Of a DNA stretch of 64,000 bases, positions 46,703 through 56,066 are shown in pieces (positions within the stretch are counted from its first letter, which is position 1; the number at the start of each line of letters is the position of its first letter). The notes under the pieces were generated by a model. That model was given only the letters and a program-made list of their open reading frames with translations. It had not been told where the DNA came from and did no database searches. Origin of the DNA: Methanoculleus oceani (GTDB lineage: Archaea; Halobacteriota; Methanomicrobia; Methanomicrobiales; Methanoculleaceae); NCBI RefSeq assembly GCF_023702065.1, contig NZ_QFDM01000001.1, positions 744,001-808,000 on the forward strand, in the 5' to 3' direction. The position numbers were made by a program, and so were the translations under genes.

Positions 46703-47353
46703 ATGGATCTGATGACGCAGGTCGCCGGGTTTATCGGGCTCATCCTGGTTGCGATCGCGTCGATCACCGCGGTGATGAACCCGGCCTCCACGACTGCGGT
46801 TTACACGGCGCTCACCGAGGGGATGAGCCGGAGCGAGCGTCAACAGGTCATCACAACGGCACTCCGGATATCCTTCACCGTCCTCGCGTTCTTCGCCCTC
46901 ACCGGGCAGTTGATCTTCTCGGTCTTCAACATCACCGTCCCGGCGTTCCGGATCGCCGGGGGTATCCTGCTCGTCACCGTGGCGACCGGGATGCTCGGTT
47001 CGCGCGGCGAGTCCTACCGGGCCGCGGACCTGGAGAATATCGCCGTCGTCCCGCTGGCCTTCCCGCTCTCGTGCGGCCCGGGAACGATCACGACGGTGAT
47101 CCTGCTCGCATCCGACCCCGGGAGCCCTTCGGCCCTGGTCGCCGTCTTCATCGGCATCATCGCGGCCCTCGGCCTCTCCTACGTCGGGATGCTCTACGGC
47201 CCGTGGATCTTTGCCTTCATCGGGGAGGGAGGACTGCGGGTCGTCCCGAAACTGATGGCGATCATCGTCCTTGCGATCGCCGTTCAGTTCATCATCAGCG
47301 GGATCGCGGAGGCGATGCCCCAGCTCTTTGCGAACGTCGACTTTGGCGGGTAG
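46703..47353 (+). CDS. MarC-family membrane protein
   Basis: The 216-residue protein has six membrane helices and the MarC signatures: ITAVMNPASTTAVYTALTEG (about 20-39), FRIAGGILLV (about 82-91) and PLAFPLSCGPGTITTVILLA (about 118-137). Despite the historic name, MarC proteins are not proven drug pumps; the transported substrate is unknown. Three bases separate it from the PAP2 gene. Confidence 0.9.
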   Translation: MDLMTQVAGFIGLILVAIASITAVMNPASTTAVYTALTEGMSRSERQQVITTALRISFTVLAFFALTGQLIFSVFNITVPAFRIAGGILLVTVATGMLGSRGESYRAADLENIAVVPLAFPLSCGPGTITTVILLASDPGSPSALVAVFIGIIAALGLSYVGMLYGPWIFAFIGEGGLRVVPKLMAIIVLAIAVQFIISGIAEAMPQLFANVDFGG

Positions 47354-47356
47354 AGT

Positions 47357-48331
47357 ATGGCGGACATCCAGATCACACTCATCCAGACGCTCCAGGCCCA
47401 GGCGGCATGGCTCGAGGCCCCGATGCGGCTCTTCTCGTTCCTCGGGCAGCCGGAATTCTACCTGCTCGTCATCCCGATCCTCTACTGGTGCTGGGACCCC
47501 CGCCTCGGGCTCCGTCTCGCCCTCCTCATGGGGATATCGGGCGGGCTCAACGAGGCCCTCAAAGTCGCATTCCATCTCCCCCGCCCCTACTGGGTCAGCC
47601 CGGAGGTCAGGGCGCTCGGGAGCTACCCGTCGTTCGGGCTGCCGTCCGCGCATGCTCAAGGAGCGGTGGCGCTCTGGGGCCTGCTCGCCTTCGACGCCCG
47701 GCGCCGGTGGTTCTGGGCCTTCGCGGCCGTGATGGCATTCCTCATCGGTGGATCCCGGGTCGTTCTCGGGGTCCACTTCCCGACCGACGTCGTCGCGGGC
47801 TGGGCGGTCGGCGTCGTCGTCCTCCTCGGCTTCCTCGCCCTCGAGGAGCCGGTGGGCCGCCGGGTCGCCGCCCTCCCGCTCTCCCGGCAGGTGCTCGTCG
47901 CGTTCGCCGGTTCCCTCGCGCTGGCGCTGGCCTCGTTTGCCGCCCTCGCGGCACTCGGGGACTGGCAGGTTCCCGCGTCCTGGGCGGCGGGGGCGCTCGA
48001 GCGATCCGGGGAGCCCATCCACCCGCTCTTTCTCCGGGACGCCGTCACGGCATCGGGGCTCTTCTTCGGGTTCGCTGCAGGTGCGGCCGTAGAGCACCGC
48101 CGGGGAAGCATGTGCGCCGTCGGGAAGGGGTCCGTCCGCCTGCTCCGCTACATCTTCGGGATCGCCGTGACGGGGGCGATCTGGTTCGGGCTCGGACTCC
48201 TCGTCCCGCCTGACCCCCTTGCCGCCACCTACCTCCTCCAGTACCTCCGGGCCGCCGTTGCCGGTGCCTGGGTCTCGTTCGGCGCTCCGGCGGTCTTTGC
48301 CCGCACAAACACGCTCCGGGGCGGAGAGTAG
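47357..48331 (+). CDS. PAP2-type membrane phosphatase
   Basis: The 324-residue integral membrane protein has the PAP2 triad: KVAFHLPRPYW (K-x6-RP, about 69-79), LPSAHAQGAVALWG (about 95-108) and SRVVLGVHFPTDVVAG (about 134-149). These residues dephosphorylate lipid or isoprenoid (di)phosphates at the membrane face. The long C-terminal part adds four more helices. In archaea a role in polyprenyl phosphate recycling is plausible. It is cotranscribed with marC. Confidence 0.91.
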   Translation: MADIQITLIQTLQAQAAWLEAPMRLFSFLGQPEFYLLVIPILYWCWDPRLGLRLALLMGISGGLNEALKVAFHLPRPYWVSPEVRALGSYPSFGLPSAHAQGAVALWGLLAFDARRRWFWAFAAVMAFLIGGSRVVLGVHFPTDVVAGWAVGVVVLLGFLALEEPVGRRVAALPLSRQVLVAFAGSLALALASFAALAALGDWQVPASWAAGALERSGEPIHPLFLRDAVTASGLFFGFAAGAAVEHRRGSMCAVGKGSVRLLRYIFGIAVTGAIWFGLGLLVPPDPLAATYLLQYLRAAVAGAWVSFGAPAVFARTNTLRGGE

Positions 48332-48334
48332 GGG

Positions 48335-48341
48335 TATATAT
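48335..48341 (+). promoter_or_regulatory. TATA box of archaellin-like gene
   Basis: TATATAT within GGGG-TATATAT-CCCC lies about 25 bases before the ATG at 48364, which fits a leaderless transcript. Confidence 0.65.
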
Positions 48342-48363
48342 CCCCTGCAGGCGAGGATCCTGT

Positions 48364-48954
48364 ATGGATCCGGCGGACGGCGGTCTCACGGTGCTCGATG
48401 GGGCTATCCTCGGTGTCGTGACGGTCCTGCTCGCCGCACTTCTGCTCCACGCCCCGGCCGTTCCCCCCGCCCCTCCGGCAGGCCTCGTCTGCTCGGCCCT
48501 CGAGGAGACCGGGGGATGTCTGGTGGTCTCCGGCGACGTCTACGGCTACGCGCTCGCGGGCGGGAGCGTCGACGGCACCGACCCTTCACGGATGGGGTCG
48601 ATCTCCTGCAGTGTCCGCCTCTTCGTCGGCGATATGGGGAGCGTCGATATGAGCCGGGCCACGGTCGAGATCGCCACCCGGGACCGGACCGAGCGCCCCG
48701 GGAGGACCACGGAGACGCCGGTAAGGCCCGGGAACTGGACGATCGTCCGGATGGGGCACACCGTCCCGTTCCGGCAGGCGGACGACGATTCCCTCCTCGA
48801 GCCCGGGGAGCAGTTCGACCTGCTCGTCTACCCCTCCCGGCCGCTTTCACCCGGCGAGCCGTTCCGGCTCAGCATCATCCCGCCCGGCGGCGTCCCGCTC
48901 ACGGTCGAGCGGGTCGTGCCGCCCCGGATCACGCCGGTGATGGATCTCGGCTGA
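48364..48954 (+). CDS. Archaellin-like secreted protein
   Basis: The 196-residue protein starts MDPADGGLTVLDGAILGVVT, a short polar lead and hydrophobic stretch resembling a class III (archaellin/pilin-type) signal. The C-terminal 60 residues resemble archaellins: DDDSLLEPGEQFDLLVYPSR, then FRLSIIPPGGVPLTVERVVP. Middle parts contain SCSVRLFVGDMGSV. No fla genes are nearby. TATA (48335-48341) is 23-29 bases before ATG 48364, so the mRNA is leaderless. It may be a minor filament component. Confidence 0.6.
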   Translation: MDPADGGLTVLDGAILGVVTVLLAALLLHAPAVPPAPPAGLVCSALEETGGCLVVSGDVYGYALAGGSVDGTDPSRMGSISCSVRLFVGDMGSVDMSRATVEIATRDRTERPGRTTETPVRPGNWTIVRMGHTVPFRQADDDSLLEPGEQFDLLVYPSRPLSPGEPFRLSIIPPGGVPLTVERVVPPRITPVMDLG

Positions 48955-48970
48955 AATCGTTCTTCAGCAT

Positions 48971-48980
48971 GCTTTTATAG
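48971..48980 (+). promoter_or_regulatory. TATA box of nfeD-SPFH operon
   Basis: GCTTTTATAG is 22-31 bases before the ATG at 49002, so the nfeD message is probably leaderless. Confidence 0.6.
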
Positions 48981-49001
48981 CCGAAAGCCGACTCACTCCC
49001 C

Positions 49002-49457
49002 ATGCTTGCAGAGGGGATCGCTCTCGGCTGGGTGCTGATCGTGCTCGGGGCGGTGCTGCTTCTGGTCGAGGTCTACCAGCCCGGGTTCTTCATCGCCGTT
49101 CCCGCGACGGTCCTGATCATCCTCGGGATCCTCCTCCTCGGCGTCGATATCCTCAGTTCCCCCACCGGCCTCATCGTCGGGGTTCTTGCGGCGATCGTTG
49201 CGGCGTCCGTCACTGTCTGGCTCTACGGCCGTCTCACGCCGGGGCGGGGGCCGCCGACGACGCTCTCCCGGGATTCGCTCATCGGCCTCGAGGGGACAGT
49301 GATCACCCCGGTCGATCCGGAGACCCTTGCGGGGAAGGTGCGGCTCGGGAGCATGGAATGGAGCGCCCGTTCCGCGTCGGGAGAGATCCCGGCCGGGAGA
49401 AGAGTTATTGTCGTACGCTCCGAGGGGGTGCACGTCATCGTGAAGGAGGTTGTGTAA
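49002..49457 (+). CDS. Short NfeD membrane protein
   Basis: The 151-residue protein has three helices near the N-terminus (about 8-75) and a C-terminal OB-fold domain: LIGLEGTVITPVDPETLAGK, then GEIPAGRRVIVVRSEGVHVI. It is the short NfeD form without the protease domain and pairs with SPFH proteins to organise membrane microdomains. GAAGGAGGT at its 3' end is the ribosome site of the next gene. Confidence 0.92.
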   Translation: MLAEGIALGWVLIVLGAVLLLVEVYQPGFFIAVPATVLIILGILLLGVDILSSPTGLIVGVLAAIVAASVTVWLYGRLTPGRGPPTTLSRDSLIGLEGTVITPVDPETLAGKVRLGSMEWSARSASGEIPAGRRVIVVRSEGVHVIVKEVV

Positions 49458-49458
49458 C

Positions 49459-50550
49459 ATGCTTTTAACCGGACAGATTCCGTGGACCGGGTTGATCACG
49501 GTCTTTCTCATCATTGTCATCATCATCATCTTCGCCCGCGGCGTGGTGATCGTGCAGCCGTACGAGCAGGGGCTCCAGATACGTCTCGGGCAGTACATCG
49601 GGAGGATGAACCCCGGATTCAGGTGGGTGGTCCCGCTGATCACGGTGGTCAAGAAACTCGACCTCCGGACCGAGGTGATGGACGTCCCGCGGCAGGAGGT
49701 GATCACGAAGGACAACTCACCGACGAACGTGGACGCGATCGTTTATGTCCGGGTGATCGACCCCGAGAAGGCCTACTTTGAGGTGATGAACTACCGGTCG
49801 GCGACGGTGGCGCTGGCGCAGACGAGCCTGCGCGGGATCATCGGCGACATGGAGCTCGACGAGGTCCTCTACAACCGGGACGTCATCAACGCTCGCCTCC
49901 GGGATATCCTGGACCGCGAGACCGATGCCTGGGGCGTGAAGGTCGAGCGGGTAGAGATCAAGGAGGTCGACCCGGTGGGTGCGGTCAAGCAGGCGATGAC
50001 CGAGCAGACCGCGGCCGAGCGTGAGCGGCGTGCCGCGATCCTCCGGGCGGACGGTGAGAAGCGTGCGGCGATCCTGCGGGCCGAGGGGAGCCGGCAGAGC
50101 ATCATCCTGGAGGCCGAGGGCGAGCGGCAGAGCAAGATTCTGCGGGCCGAAGGCGAACGGTTATCGAGGATCCTGCAGGCACAGGGCGAGGCGCAGGGGC
50201 TGCGCATCCTCTCGGTCGGTGCCCGGCCGCTGGATCGGCGGGCGATCACGGTCCTCTCGCTCGACGCCTTGAAGCAGATGGCCGAAGGCCAGGCGACGAA
50301 GATCATATTCCCGTTCGAACTCTCGAGCGTCGTCAAGCAGGCCGCGGAGTACCTCGGCGCCACGGCCGAGGCTCCGGATGTCCCCGAAGGCACGGAGCTG
50401 CCTTCCGAGGATATACTCGGGGAGATTCCGGGCCGGGATGTGGTCCGGACCGCGGAGGAGGCGGTAAAGAGCATCGAGACCGATATCAACGTGGAGATGC
50501 AGAAGAAGTCGCGGGACCTGATCGGGAAGGGAGAGGAGGAGGGGCTGTAA
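49459..50550 (+). CDS. SPFH/stomatin-like (band 7) protein
   Basis: The 363-residue protein has one N-terminal helix (about 8-28), the SPFH domain (about 35-180: VVIVQPYEQGLQIRLGQYIG, DVPRQEVITKDNSPTNVDAI, NARLRDILDRETDAWGVKVE) and a coiled coil with repeats of about ten residues resembling ILRAEGERQS (about 190-245). The C-terminal 70 residues are acidic. ATG at 49459 is one base after the nfeD stop, with GGAGGT (49445-49450) at good spacing. Stomatins oligomerise on membranes and influence proteases and channels. Confidence 0.94.
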   Translation: MLLTGQIPWTGLITVFLIIVIIIIFARGVVIVQPYEQGLQIRLGQYIGRMNPGFRWVVPLITVVKKLDLRTEVMDVPRQEVITKDNSPTNVDAIVYVRVIDPEKAYFEVMNYRSATVALAQTSLRGIIGDMELDEVLYNRDVINARLRDILDRETDAWGVKVERVEIKEVDPVGAVKQAMTEQTAAERERRAAILRADGEKRAAILRAEGSRQSIILEAEGERQSKILRAEGERLSRILQAQGEAQGLRILSVGARPLDRRAITVLSLDALKQMAEGQATKIIFPFELSSVVKQAAEYLGATAEAPDVPEGTELPSEDILGEIPGRDVVRTAEEAVKSIETDINVEMQKKSRDLIGKGEEEGL

Positions 50551-50732
50551 GGCCCGGATCCTACCTGTTTTTCATCGGACCCGAATTCTTTCGGCTACGG
50601 TCCCCGGCCATGAGCATCCTTCAACGCCCGGGAGGTGCAAAACGTTTCCAGGAGGACTGGTTTTCGGTATAAGCCACGGTGCTTCCGATACTAAAACGAA
50701 ATGGTTATTCCCTATCTCATAAAGTAAATCTT

Positions 50733-51995
50733 ATGAGAAGGGTCTCATCAGCATTCGTGCTTATCATCCTTGCAGCAATCGTCTTTGCCTGCGGGTGCAC
50801 TGGAACACAGACTTCTACCACGCAAGAGGGGGCCGTGCAGGATATCGTCGTCGGCGCCCTCCTGCCGCTTTCCGGCGATTACGCCGGGGGTGGGGAGGCG
50901 AGCCGGGTCGCCCTCGAGGTGGCTGCCAGGGACATCAACGATTACTTCACCGCGATCGAGTCTGACTACCGGGTCGGAATAATCATCGAGGATACAAAGG
51001 CCGATCCTGCCGTCGCGCTGGAGAAACTCCAGACACTTGAAAAGCAGGGGGCGGGGATTGTTATCGGACCCGGCACCAGCACCGAACTTGAGGCGATCCG
51101 GACGTATGCCGATGAGCACGGGATCTTGATCGTCAGCACCATGAGCACGGCGCCGTCTCTTGCAATTGCTGGCGATAATGTCTACCGGTTTGTGCCGCCG
51201 GACACCTACCAGGCCGACGTCGTGGCATACTACCTCAAGGAGCAGGGAGTAACGGCGATCGTGCCGGTATGGCGCGGCGATATCTGGGGCGACGAACTGG
51301 AGAAACTGACGACGGCGGCGTTTGCGAGGGGCGGCGGGAAAGTCCTCGACGGAGTCCGGTATGTGCCGGACGAGGAGGACTATGCCGGTATGGCGGCGGA
51401 CCTTGACGCCCGCGTGGCTCAGGCGATCGCGGCGTACGGGAGTGAGAAGATCGCTGTCTACCTGGTCAGCCTCGACGAGGCGGCGGCGATCATGGAGGCG
51501 GCTACAGCGACCGAGAACCTGTCGAAGGTCCGATGGTACGGGTGCGACGGCAACGTCCTCCTCGATGCGCTGGCGACAGGTGAGTCTGCCCGTTTTGCGG
51601 AGCAGACGAAGTTTACCGCCCCAGCGTTCTGGAATCAGGACAATGTTGCATCGAATACGGCCATCATCCAGAAGATGCGGGAGCCCCTCGGGCGGCATCC
51701 CGACGGTTACAGCCTCGCGACCTACGACGCGCTCTGGGTCGTCGCCATGACCCGGACGCAGACCGATACCAGGGACGCCGCCATGCTGAAGACTGCGTTT
51801 GAGAGAACTGCAAGTGAATCCGGCGGACCCCTGTTCGGGCCGGTGAAACTGAACGGTGCCGGCGACCGGTCGACGGCGCACTACACCTTCTGGACAGTGG
51901 AGGCCGACGGCGAAGCCTGCCGGTGGGTGCCGACCATCCAGTACAGTTTCTGGTCAGCAGGCTCCCCTCCGGAACTCGAGTGGATCGGCGCCTGA
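50733..51995 (+). CDS. Ligand-binding lipoprotein, branched-chain amino acid receptor type
   Basis: The 420-residue protein has a lipoprotein signal (ILAAIVFACGC, lipid Cys near 23), then a periplasmic-binding-protein type I fold: VGALLPLSGDYAGGGEASRV, GIVIGPGTSTELEAIRTYAD and VVAYYLKEQGVTAIVPVWRG. It resembles LivJ/LivK-type receptors for amino acids or amides; the ligand is unknown. ATG at 50733 places the signal correctly. No permease or ATPase lies beside it, so it may serve a distant transporter or act as a sensor. A T-tract (52014-52021) ends the transcript. Confidence 0.88.
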   Translation: MRRVSSAFVLIILAAIVFACGCTGTQTSTTQEGAVQDIVVGALLPLSGDYAGGGEASRVALEVAARDINDYFTAIESDYRVGIIIEDTKADPAVALEKLQTLEKQGAGIVIGPGTSTELEAIRTYADEHGILIVSTMSTAPSLAIAGDNVYRFVPPDTYQADVVAYYLKEQGVTAIVPVWRGDIWGDELEKLTTAAFARGGGKVLDGVRYVPDEEDYAGMAADLDARVAQAIAAYGSEKIAVYLVSLDEAAAIMEAATATENLSKVRWYGCDGNVLLDALATGESARFAEQTKFTAPAFWNQDNVASNTAIIQKMREPLGRHPDGYSLATYDALWVVAMTRTQTDTRDAAMLKTAFERTASESGGPLFGPVKLNGAGDRSTAHYTFWTVEADGEACRWVPTIQYSFWSAGSPPELEWIGA

Positions 51996-52013
51996 GTGCC
52001 GATAACATCCCTG

Positions 52014-52021
52014 ACTTTTTT
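52014..52021 (+). terminator. T-tract terminator after ligand-binding gene
   Basis: A run of T with one interrupting C (GACTTTTTTTGAAACG) lies about 20 bases after the stop codon, in the convergent spacer. Confidence 0.5.
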
Positions 52022-52157
52022 TGAAACGATATTCCAGAGAGTGCTCTGTCCCTCTTTTCGCGGGATATACGGCCAGGCGTTTCCGGGCGGAGATCCGGCA
52101 GACAATGGCTTTGCCGGGCCGGTTTTCCTGCTCAGCCACGATAAAAGAAGAAGGGGT

Positions 52158-53489
52158 CTACCCCATCGTCAGGAAAAACCGCACCGCCGCGACGATCATC
52201 GGCATCGTGATGAGGAGGATCAGCATCACCGTGATGAACCCGCTGATTGAGGCGACGACCCGATGCGCGTACCGGGACCAGCCCCGCCGCTCGAAGAACC
52301 GCTCCACCCCTTCCTTCATCATGTAGCCGCCGTCGAGCGGGACGATCGGGATGGCGTTGAACATCCCGACCAGCAGGTTGAACCACCCGGTCCAGAAGAA
52401 GAGGTGGACCGTGCCCCAGAAGAAGGGGAACGGCTCCTCCCAGGCTATCTGCTCGGGGGTGTCGGTGAGCAGGATCGCAAGCTGCTGGGTGTTGCCCTGG
52501 ATGAAGGCGTCGATCGGGGCTATCGTAAGGTAGAGCGGCGCGAGGAGACCGAGGTCCGCGATGTTTCCGATATGCTCCTTCACCGCGGGCGCGTTGTAGT
52601 AATAGACCCCCATGAACCCGGAGTCCCGGTCGCCGCCGAGCACCTCCGGCCACCCGGCAAGGGTGAGCGTGTAGGTGCTCTCGACCCCGTCTTTTTCGGC
52701 CGTCACCGTGACCGTATCTCCCGGCCGTGTCCCGTCCATGATCGCCGATACCTCCTCCTGGCTCGCCACCGGGATGCCGTTGATGCCCGTGATGACCGAG
52801 TAGCCGGGGAGCCCCGCCTCTGCCGCAGGGAAGTCCTGGTAGACCCCCTGGACGAGCGGGACGGAGAGAGGCGTCGCCATCCCCAAAAGGAGGAACATCG
52901 CCGCAAAGCAGGCGAGGCCCATGACGATGTTGTTCGTGATCCCGGCGCCGAACATCCGAATCTTGGGCATTCCTTTCGCCGCTTCGACGTCTGCTTCGTC
53001 GGGCTCGACGAACGCCCCTATCGGGACGACGGCGATGAGCAGGCCCATGCTCCGCACCCGCATATCCTCGACCCGGGCGAGGATCGCGTGGCCGAACTCG
53101 TGGATGACGATGGTGAGCAGAAGGCCGATGATGACGGCCGCGGTGATCGGTATCGCCTGGTTGACTCCGGGTATCGCGAGGATATTCCGGGGATCGTAGA
53201 TGCCGGTCGGCTCCGGGGTATGCACCAGATACTGGGGGACCGCGAGGACCAGGGCGAGCGTCATGAAGGCCGAGACCACCACGACCATGACGACCCCGAG
53301 CGTCGCGTAAGCCCGGAGCAGCGTCTTGAACTTCCGGAACCAGTCGAAGAAACCGACCCGTTCGGTCTTGATGGCGAGGATAGGGCCGAAGAACATGACG
53401 TGATCGCGAAACAGCCCGCGGTCACGGATGTAGAAGGCGATCAGGGCGTAGGCCGCGACGAGAAGAAGGAGTATCTGGAGCCAGCTCAT
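52158..53489 (-). CDS. Site-2-type intramembrane metalloprotease with PDZ domain
   Basis: The 443-residue multi-helix protein has the zinc motif HEFGH (130-134) inside a membrane helix (LLLTIVIHEFGHAILARVED) and the second metal site PIVPLDGGYMM near 375, where Asp is the ligand. A PDZ-like insert at about 205-265 includes GYSVITGINGIPVASQEEVS. This is the S2P/M50 architecture of regulated intramembrane proteolysis. The substrate is unknown. It is convergent with the ligand-binding gene. Confidence 0.93.
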   Translation of the reverse strand: MSWLQILLLLVAAYALIAFYIRDRGLFRDHVMFFGPILAIKTERVGFFDWFRKFKTLLRAYATLGVVMVVVVSAFMTLALVLAVPQYLVHTPEPTGIYDPRNILAIPGVNQAIPITAAVIIGLLLTIVIHEFGHAILARVEDMRVRSMGLLIAVVPIGAFVEPDEADVEAAKGMPKIRMFGAGITNNIVMGLACFAAMFLLLGMATPLSVPLVQGVYQDFPAAEAGLPGYSVITGINGIPVASQEEVSAIMDGTRPGDTVTVTAEKDGVESTYTLTLAGWPEVLGGDRDSGFMGVYYYNAPAVKEHIGNIADLGLLAPLYLTIAPIDAFIQGNTQQLAILLTDTPEQIAWEEPFPFFWGTVHLFFWTGWFNLLVGMFNAIPIVPLDGGYMMKEGVERFFERRGWSRYAHRVVASISGFITVMLILLITMPMIVAAVRFFLTMG

Positions 53490-53529
53490 TACTCACGGTT
53501 GGCGCGCGGGGGGCATAAAATCTTCCTGG

Positions 53530-54159
53530 TTATGAGAAATCCCGCATCGTCGTCTGGTAAAGGTTCGTCACCGTCTTCCAGCTCCGGCGGGCGCAGGGCG
53601 GCGGGACCCCGTATTCCCGGATGTAGCCCCGGAGGAACTCGATCGTCACCGCGTCCGAGGGGTAACCGCTCCCGATCTTCCCGTACTGCTGCTCGAGTTC
53701 CCGGATCGCCCGGTCCCGGGTGACCTTCGCGACGACGCTCGCCGCACCAACGATCTTGTGCCGGGCGTCCGCCCGGTGCTCGGCGACGATCTCGCAGGGG
53801 AAGTCGAGGTGGGCCGCGACCGTCCGGCCGTAACGCTCCGCATTCACGTCACAGGCGTCCACGTAGGCAGACTCCGGCCGGAGCCCCGTGAGCGCCTCGG
53901 CATGGAGCTCGGCCACGCACGCGTTCATGGTCATCCTGCTCCGTGCATCGTCGATCCCGGCGGCGTCGATCGTGATGATGGCGATCGAGAAGTCGCGGAA
54001 GAGGATCTCGTAGAGTGCCTCGCGCTGTTTCGGCCGGAGGACCTTCGAGTCCCGGATGGGGAGGGGCGCAAGGTCCTCGGTCGCCCGGCACCCGACGGCG
54101 GCGACTACCATCGGGCCGAGGACCGAGCCTTTCCCCGCTTCATCCACCCCGCAGATCAC
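53530..54159 (-). CDS. rnhB: Ribonuclease HII
   Basis: The enzyme cleaves RNA in RNA-DNA hybrids. It opens ICGVDEAGKGSVLGPMVVAA with the Asp-Glu pair, then KVLRPKQREALYEIL, YVDACDVN (third acidic residue) and VGAASVVAKVTRDRAI. I chose GTG at 54159 because homology begins there and a purine-rich stretch (AGAAGGT) precedes it. A TTG at 54189 would add ten residues. About 209 residues is normal. It diverges from the TrkA-type gene. Confidence 0.92.
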   Translation of the reverse strand: MICGVDEAGKGSVLGPMVVAAVGCRATEDLAPLPIRDSKVLRPKQREALYEILFRDFSIAIITIDAAGIDDARSRMTMNACVAELHAEALTGLRPESAYVDACDVNAERYGRTVAAHLDFPCEIVAEHRADARHKIVGAASVVAKVTRDRAIRELEQQYGKIGSGYPSDAVTIEFLRGYIREYGVPPPCARRSWKTVTNLYQTTMRDFS

Positions 54160-54212
54160 ACCTTCTGGTTTATTCGCAAGGTATTTCAATGCTGACGATT
54201 GAATCCATCTGG

Positions 54213-54878
54213 ATGTACACGATCATCGTCGGCCTGGGCGGAATCGGCCGGAATCTAACTGCGATCGCCGTGAACGCCGGTGACTCCGTGGTGGTGATCG
54301 ACCAGAGCGAGGCGCGTGCGAGCGACGTCCTGGAGCACTACGACGTTCTCGCCATCACCGGAAACGCGACCGACAAATCGGTGCTGCAGGACGCCGGGAT
54401 TGAGCGGGCGGACGCCCTGGTCGCTACCACGAGCGACGACGCCGTGAACCTGATGACCTGCTGGCTCGCCAAACGCTACAATGTAAGGAACGTCGTCTCG
54501 ATCGTCAACCAGAAGGAGCATTCGGATCTCTTCAACGAAGTCGGGGTGAAGATCAGCGAGAACCCCGACGAACTGGTGGCGACCCGGCTCTATTACTGGG
54601 CGAAGAGCCCGAACCTCCAGCAGGTCGCCTCGATCCCCGGCGGGACCATCTTCGAGATCGTCGCCGACGAGGGCGCGCCCATCGTCGATCACGAGATCCG
54701 GGACCTCGAGGTCCGGGACTTCGTCTTCATCGCCATCCGGCGTGCCGGGGGCGACCTCATCATCCCGAGCGGTACCGTCCGTATCCGACCCGGCGATGTC
54801 ATCACGGTCTTTACAAAAAAGGAAGCGGAAGGGGAGACGCTAAAGACCCTCAACAAACAGTTGATACGGTCAGACTAG
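54213..54878 (+). CDS. TrkA-type potassium uptake regulator
   Basis: The 221-residue protein has a TrkA-N Rossmann domain ([15 protein letters not shown] with GxGxxG, then [20 protein letters not shown]) and a C-terminal TrkA-C domain (about 140-215: [20 protein letters not shown], then [20 protein letters not shown]). It binds NAD(H) or ATP and gates a K+ channel. No TrkH/KtrB channel gene lies in the window. ATG at 54213 fits the TATA-like GGTTTATTC near 54165; ATG at 54189 is an alternative. Confidence 0.88.
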   Translation: MYTIIVGLGGIGRNLTAIAVNAGDSVVVIDQSEARASDVLEHYDVLAITGNATDKSVLQDAGIERADALVATTSDDAVNLMTCWLAKRYNVRNVVSIVNQKEHSDLFNEVGVKISENPDELVATRLYYWAKSPNLQQVASIPGGTIFEIVADEGAPIVDHEIRDLEVRDFVFIAIRRAGGDLIIPSGTVRIRPGDVITVFTKKEAEGETLKTLNKQLIRSD

Positions 54879-56066
54879 AGTATCTCTGAGGGCTTTCAGT
54901 TCGAGGAGCATCTTCGGGTTCCGCTTGATCAGTTCCTTGATGAGAGCCGAGACCGAGAACTCCTTGAGGCTGATACTGGCGATCGAGTCTGCGAGGGTGT
55001 TGAGTTTTGCATCGTCGAGGGTGATGAAGTATTCTTTGACCTTGTAGTTCCGCTCGAGGATCGTGCCCATCCGGGATGCGCGCCATTCGGTGTCGTAGGG
55101 CATCAGCGCCTCTTTCGAGCAGTTGCCTCTCTCGATGCACCTCGAGGCCACCTGGGCGGCGAGCCTTCCGGTATACATGGCGTTCCCGATCCCGCCACCG
55201 GTTATGGGATCGACGACTCTTGCCGCATCGCCGATGACCATAAGGCCGTCGGCGACCGTGCAGGCGAGCGGCCGGCAGACCGGAACGCCGCCCGCGATCG
55301 CCTCGATAGTCTTCCCGTCCGGGAAGTTCTTCGCGACGAACCGGTCCAGGTAGTCCTTTGCCCGGGACCCGTCACGGCTCTTCCTTCCCGTGATGCCGAT
55401 CCCGACGTTTGCCGTCCGATCGCCCTTCGGGAAGACCCAGAGATAGCCTTCGGGTGCGATCTCGTTGCCCAGGTAAAAGTCCGTCGAGCCCGCGTCGATA
55501 TCGATGTCGGTCATCAGGTATTGTGCGCAGCTCATCATCTCCCGGAGGGGGACGGTGGTGTCGAGCCCGGCCCAGCGGGCGAACTGCGCCTCCGTGCCGT
55601 CGGCGGCGAGGACCACTTCGGCCCGGATATCGGCCGGCATGCCGGCCGAAAGCACCTTCGCGCCCCGGACCGCCCCGTTCTCCATGATCGGCGCGATCGC
55701 CCGGGTCTTGACGACCACGTCCGCCCCGGCCTCGGCCGCCTGCCAGACGAGTTCCCGGTCAAAGACCTTCCGGTCGAGGACGTAGCCGACCTCGTTTCCC
55801 GCCCTGTCCTGTTCGAGGCTGACGGAGGTGCCGTTCGGGGCGATGAGCCGGGCACGCTCGATCTCCGCGGAGATCCAGCGGGGGTCGGGCTTGATGTATT
55901 CCTTTAAGAGTTCTTTGCCGATCCCCTCCGCACATCGGACCGGCGTGCCGATGGCGGGACGCTTCTCGATGATGCAGACCGAGTTGCCGGCTTCTGCCGC
56001 CGTCTTCGCGGCAAGAGCACCGGCGGGGCCGCCCCCGATGACGAGAATATCGTAGTTACTCTTCAT
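54870..56066 (-). CDS. Geranylgeranyl reductase family flavoprotein
   Basis: The 398-residue FAD enzyme saturates the isoprenoid chains of archaeal membrane lipids. The FAD site is [20 protein letters not shown] (5-24), and the family motifs are [29 protein letters not shown] and [19 protein letters not shown]. The C-terminus is the shorter form without a C-terminal domain. ATG at 56066 overlaps the ferredoxin gene by 11 bases. In Methanosarcina the neighbouring ferredoxin supplies the electrons, which probably applies here too. Confidence 0.93.
   Translation of the reverse strand: MKSNYDILVIGGGPAGALAAKTAAEAGNSVCIIEKRPAIGTPVRCAEGIGKELLKEYIKPDPRWISAEIERARLIAPNGTSVSLEQDRAGNEVGYVLDRKVFDRELVWQAAEAGADVVVKTRAIAPIMENGAVRGAKVLSAGMPADIRAEVVLAADGTEAQFARWAGLDTTVPLREMMSCAQYLMTDIDIDAGSTDFYLGNEIAPEGYLWVFPKGDRTANVGIGITGRKSRDGSRAKDYLDRFVAKNFPDGKTIEAIAGGVPVCRPLACTVADGLMVIGDAARVVDPITGGGIGNAMYTGRLAAQVASRCIERGNCSKEALMPYDTEWRASRMGTILERNYKVKEYFITLDDAKLNTLADSIASISLKEFSVSALIKELIKRNPKMLLELKALRDTLV

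Noticed and set aside
46490-48097. 535-codon minus-strand frame across marC and PAP2
   Set aside because: Its translation is Arg/Glu/Asp/Gly-rich, typical of an antisense frame in GC-rich genes.
48331-48345. GGGG-TATATAT-CCCC as an operator palindrome
   Set aside because: Only the four G/C pairs match; the centre is simply the TATA box.
50030-50200. Repeated DNA inside the SPFH gene
   Set aside because: It is the coding reflection of the coiled-coil heptad-like repeats of the protein, not a mobile or regulatory repeat.
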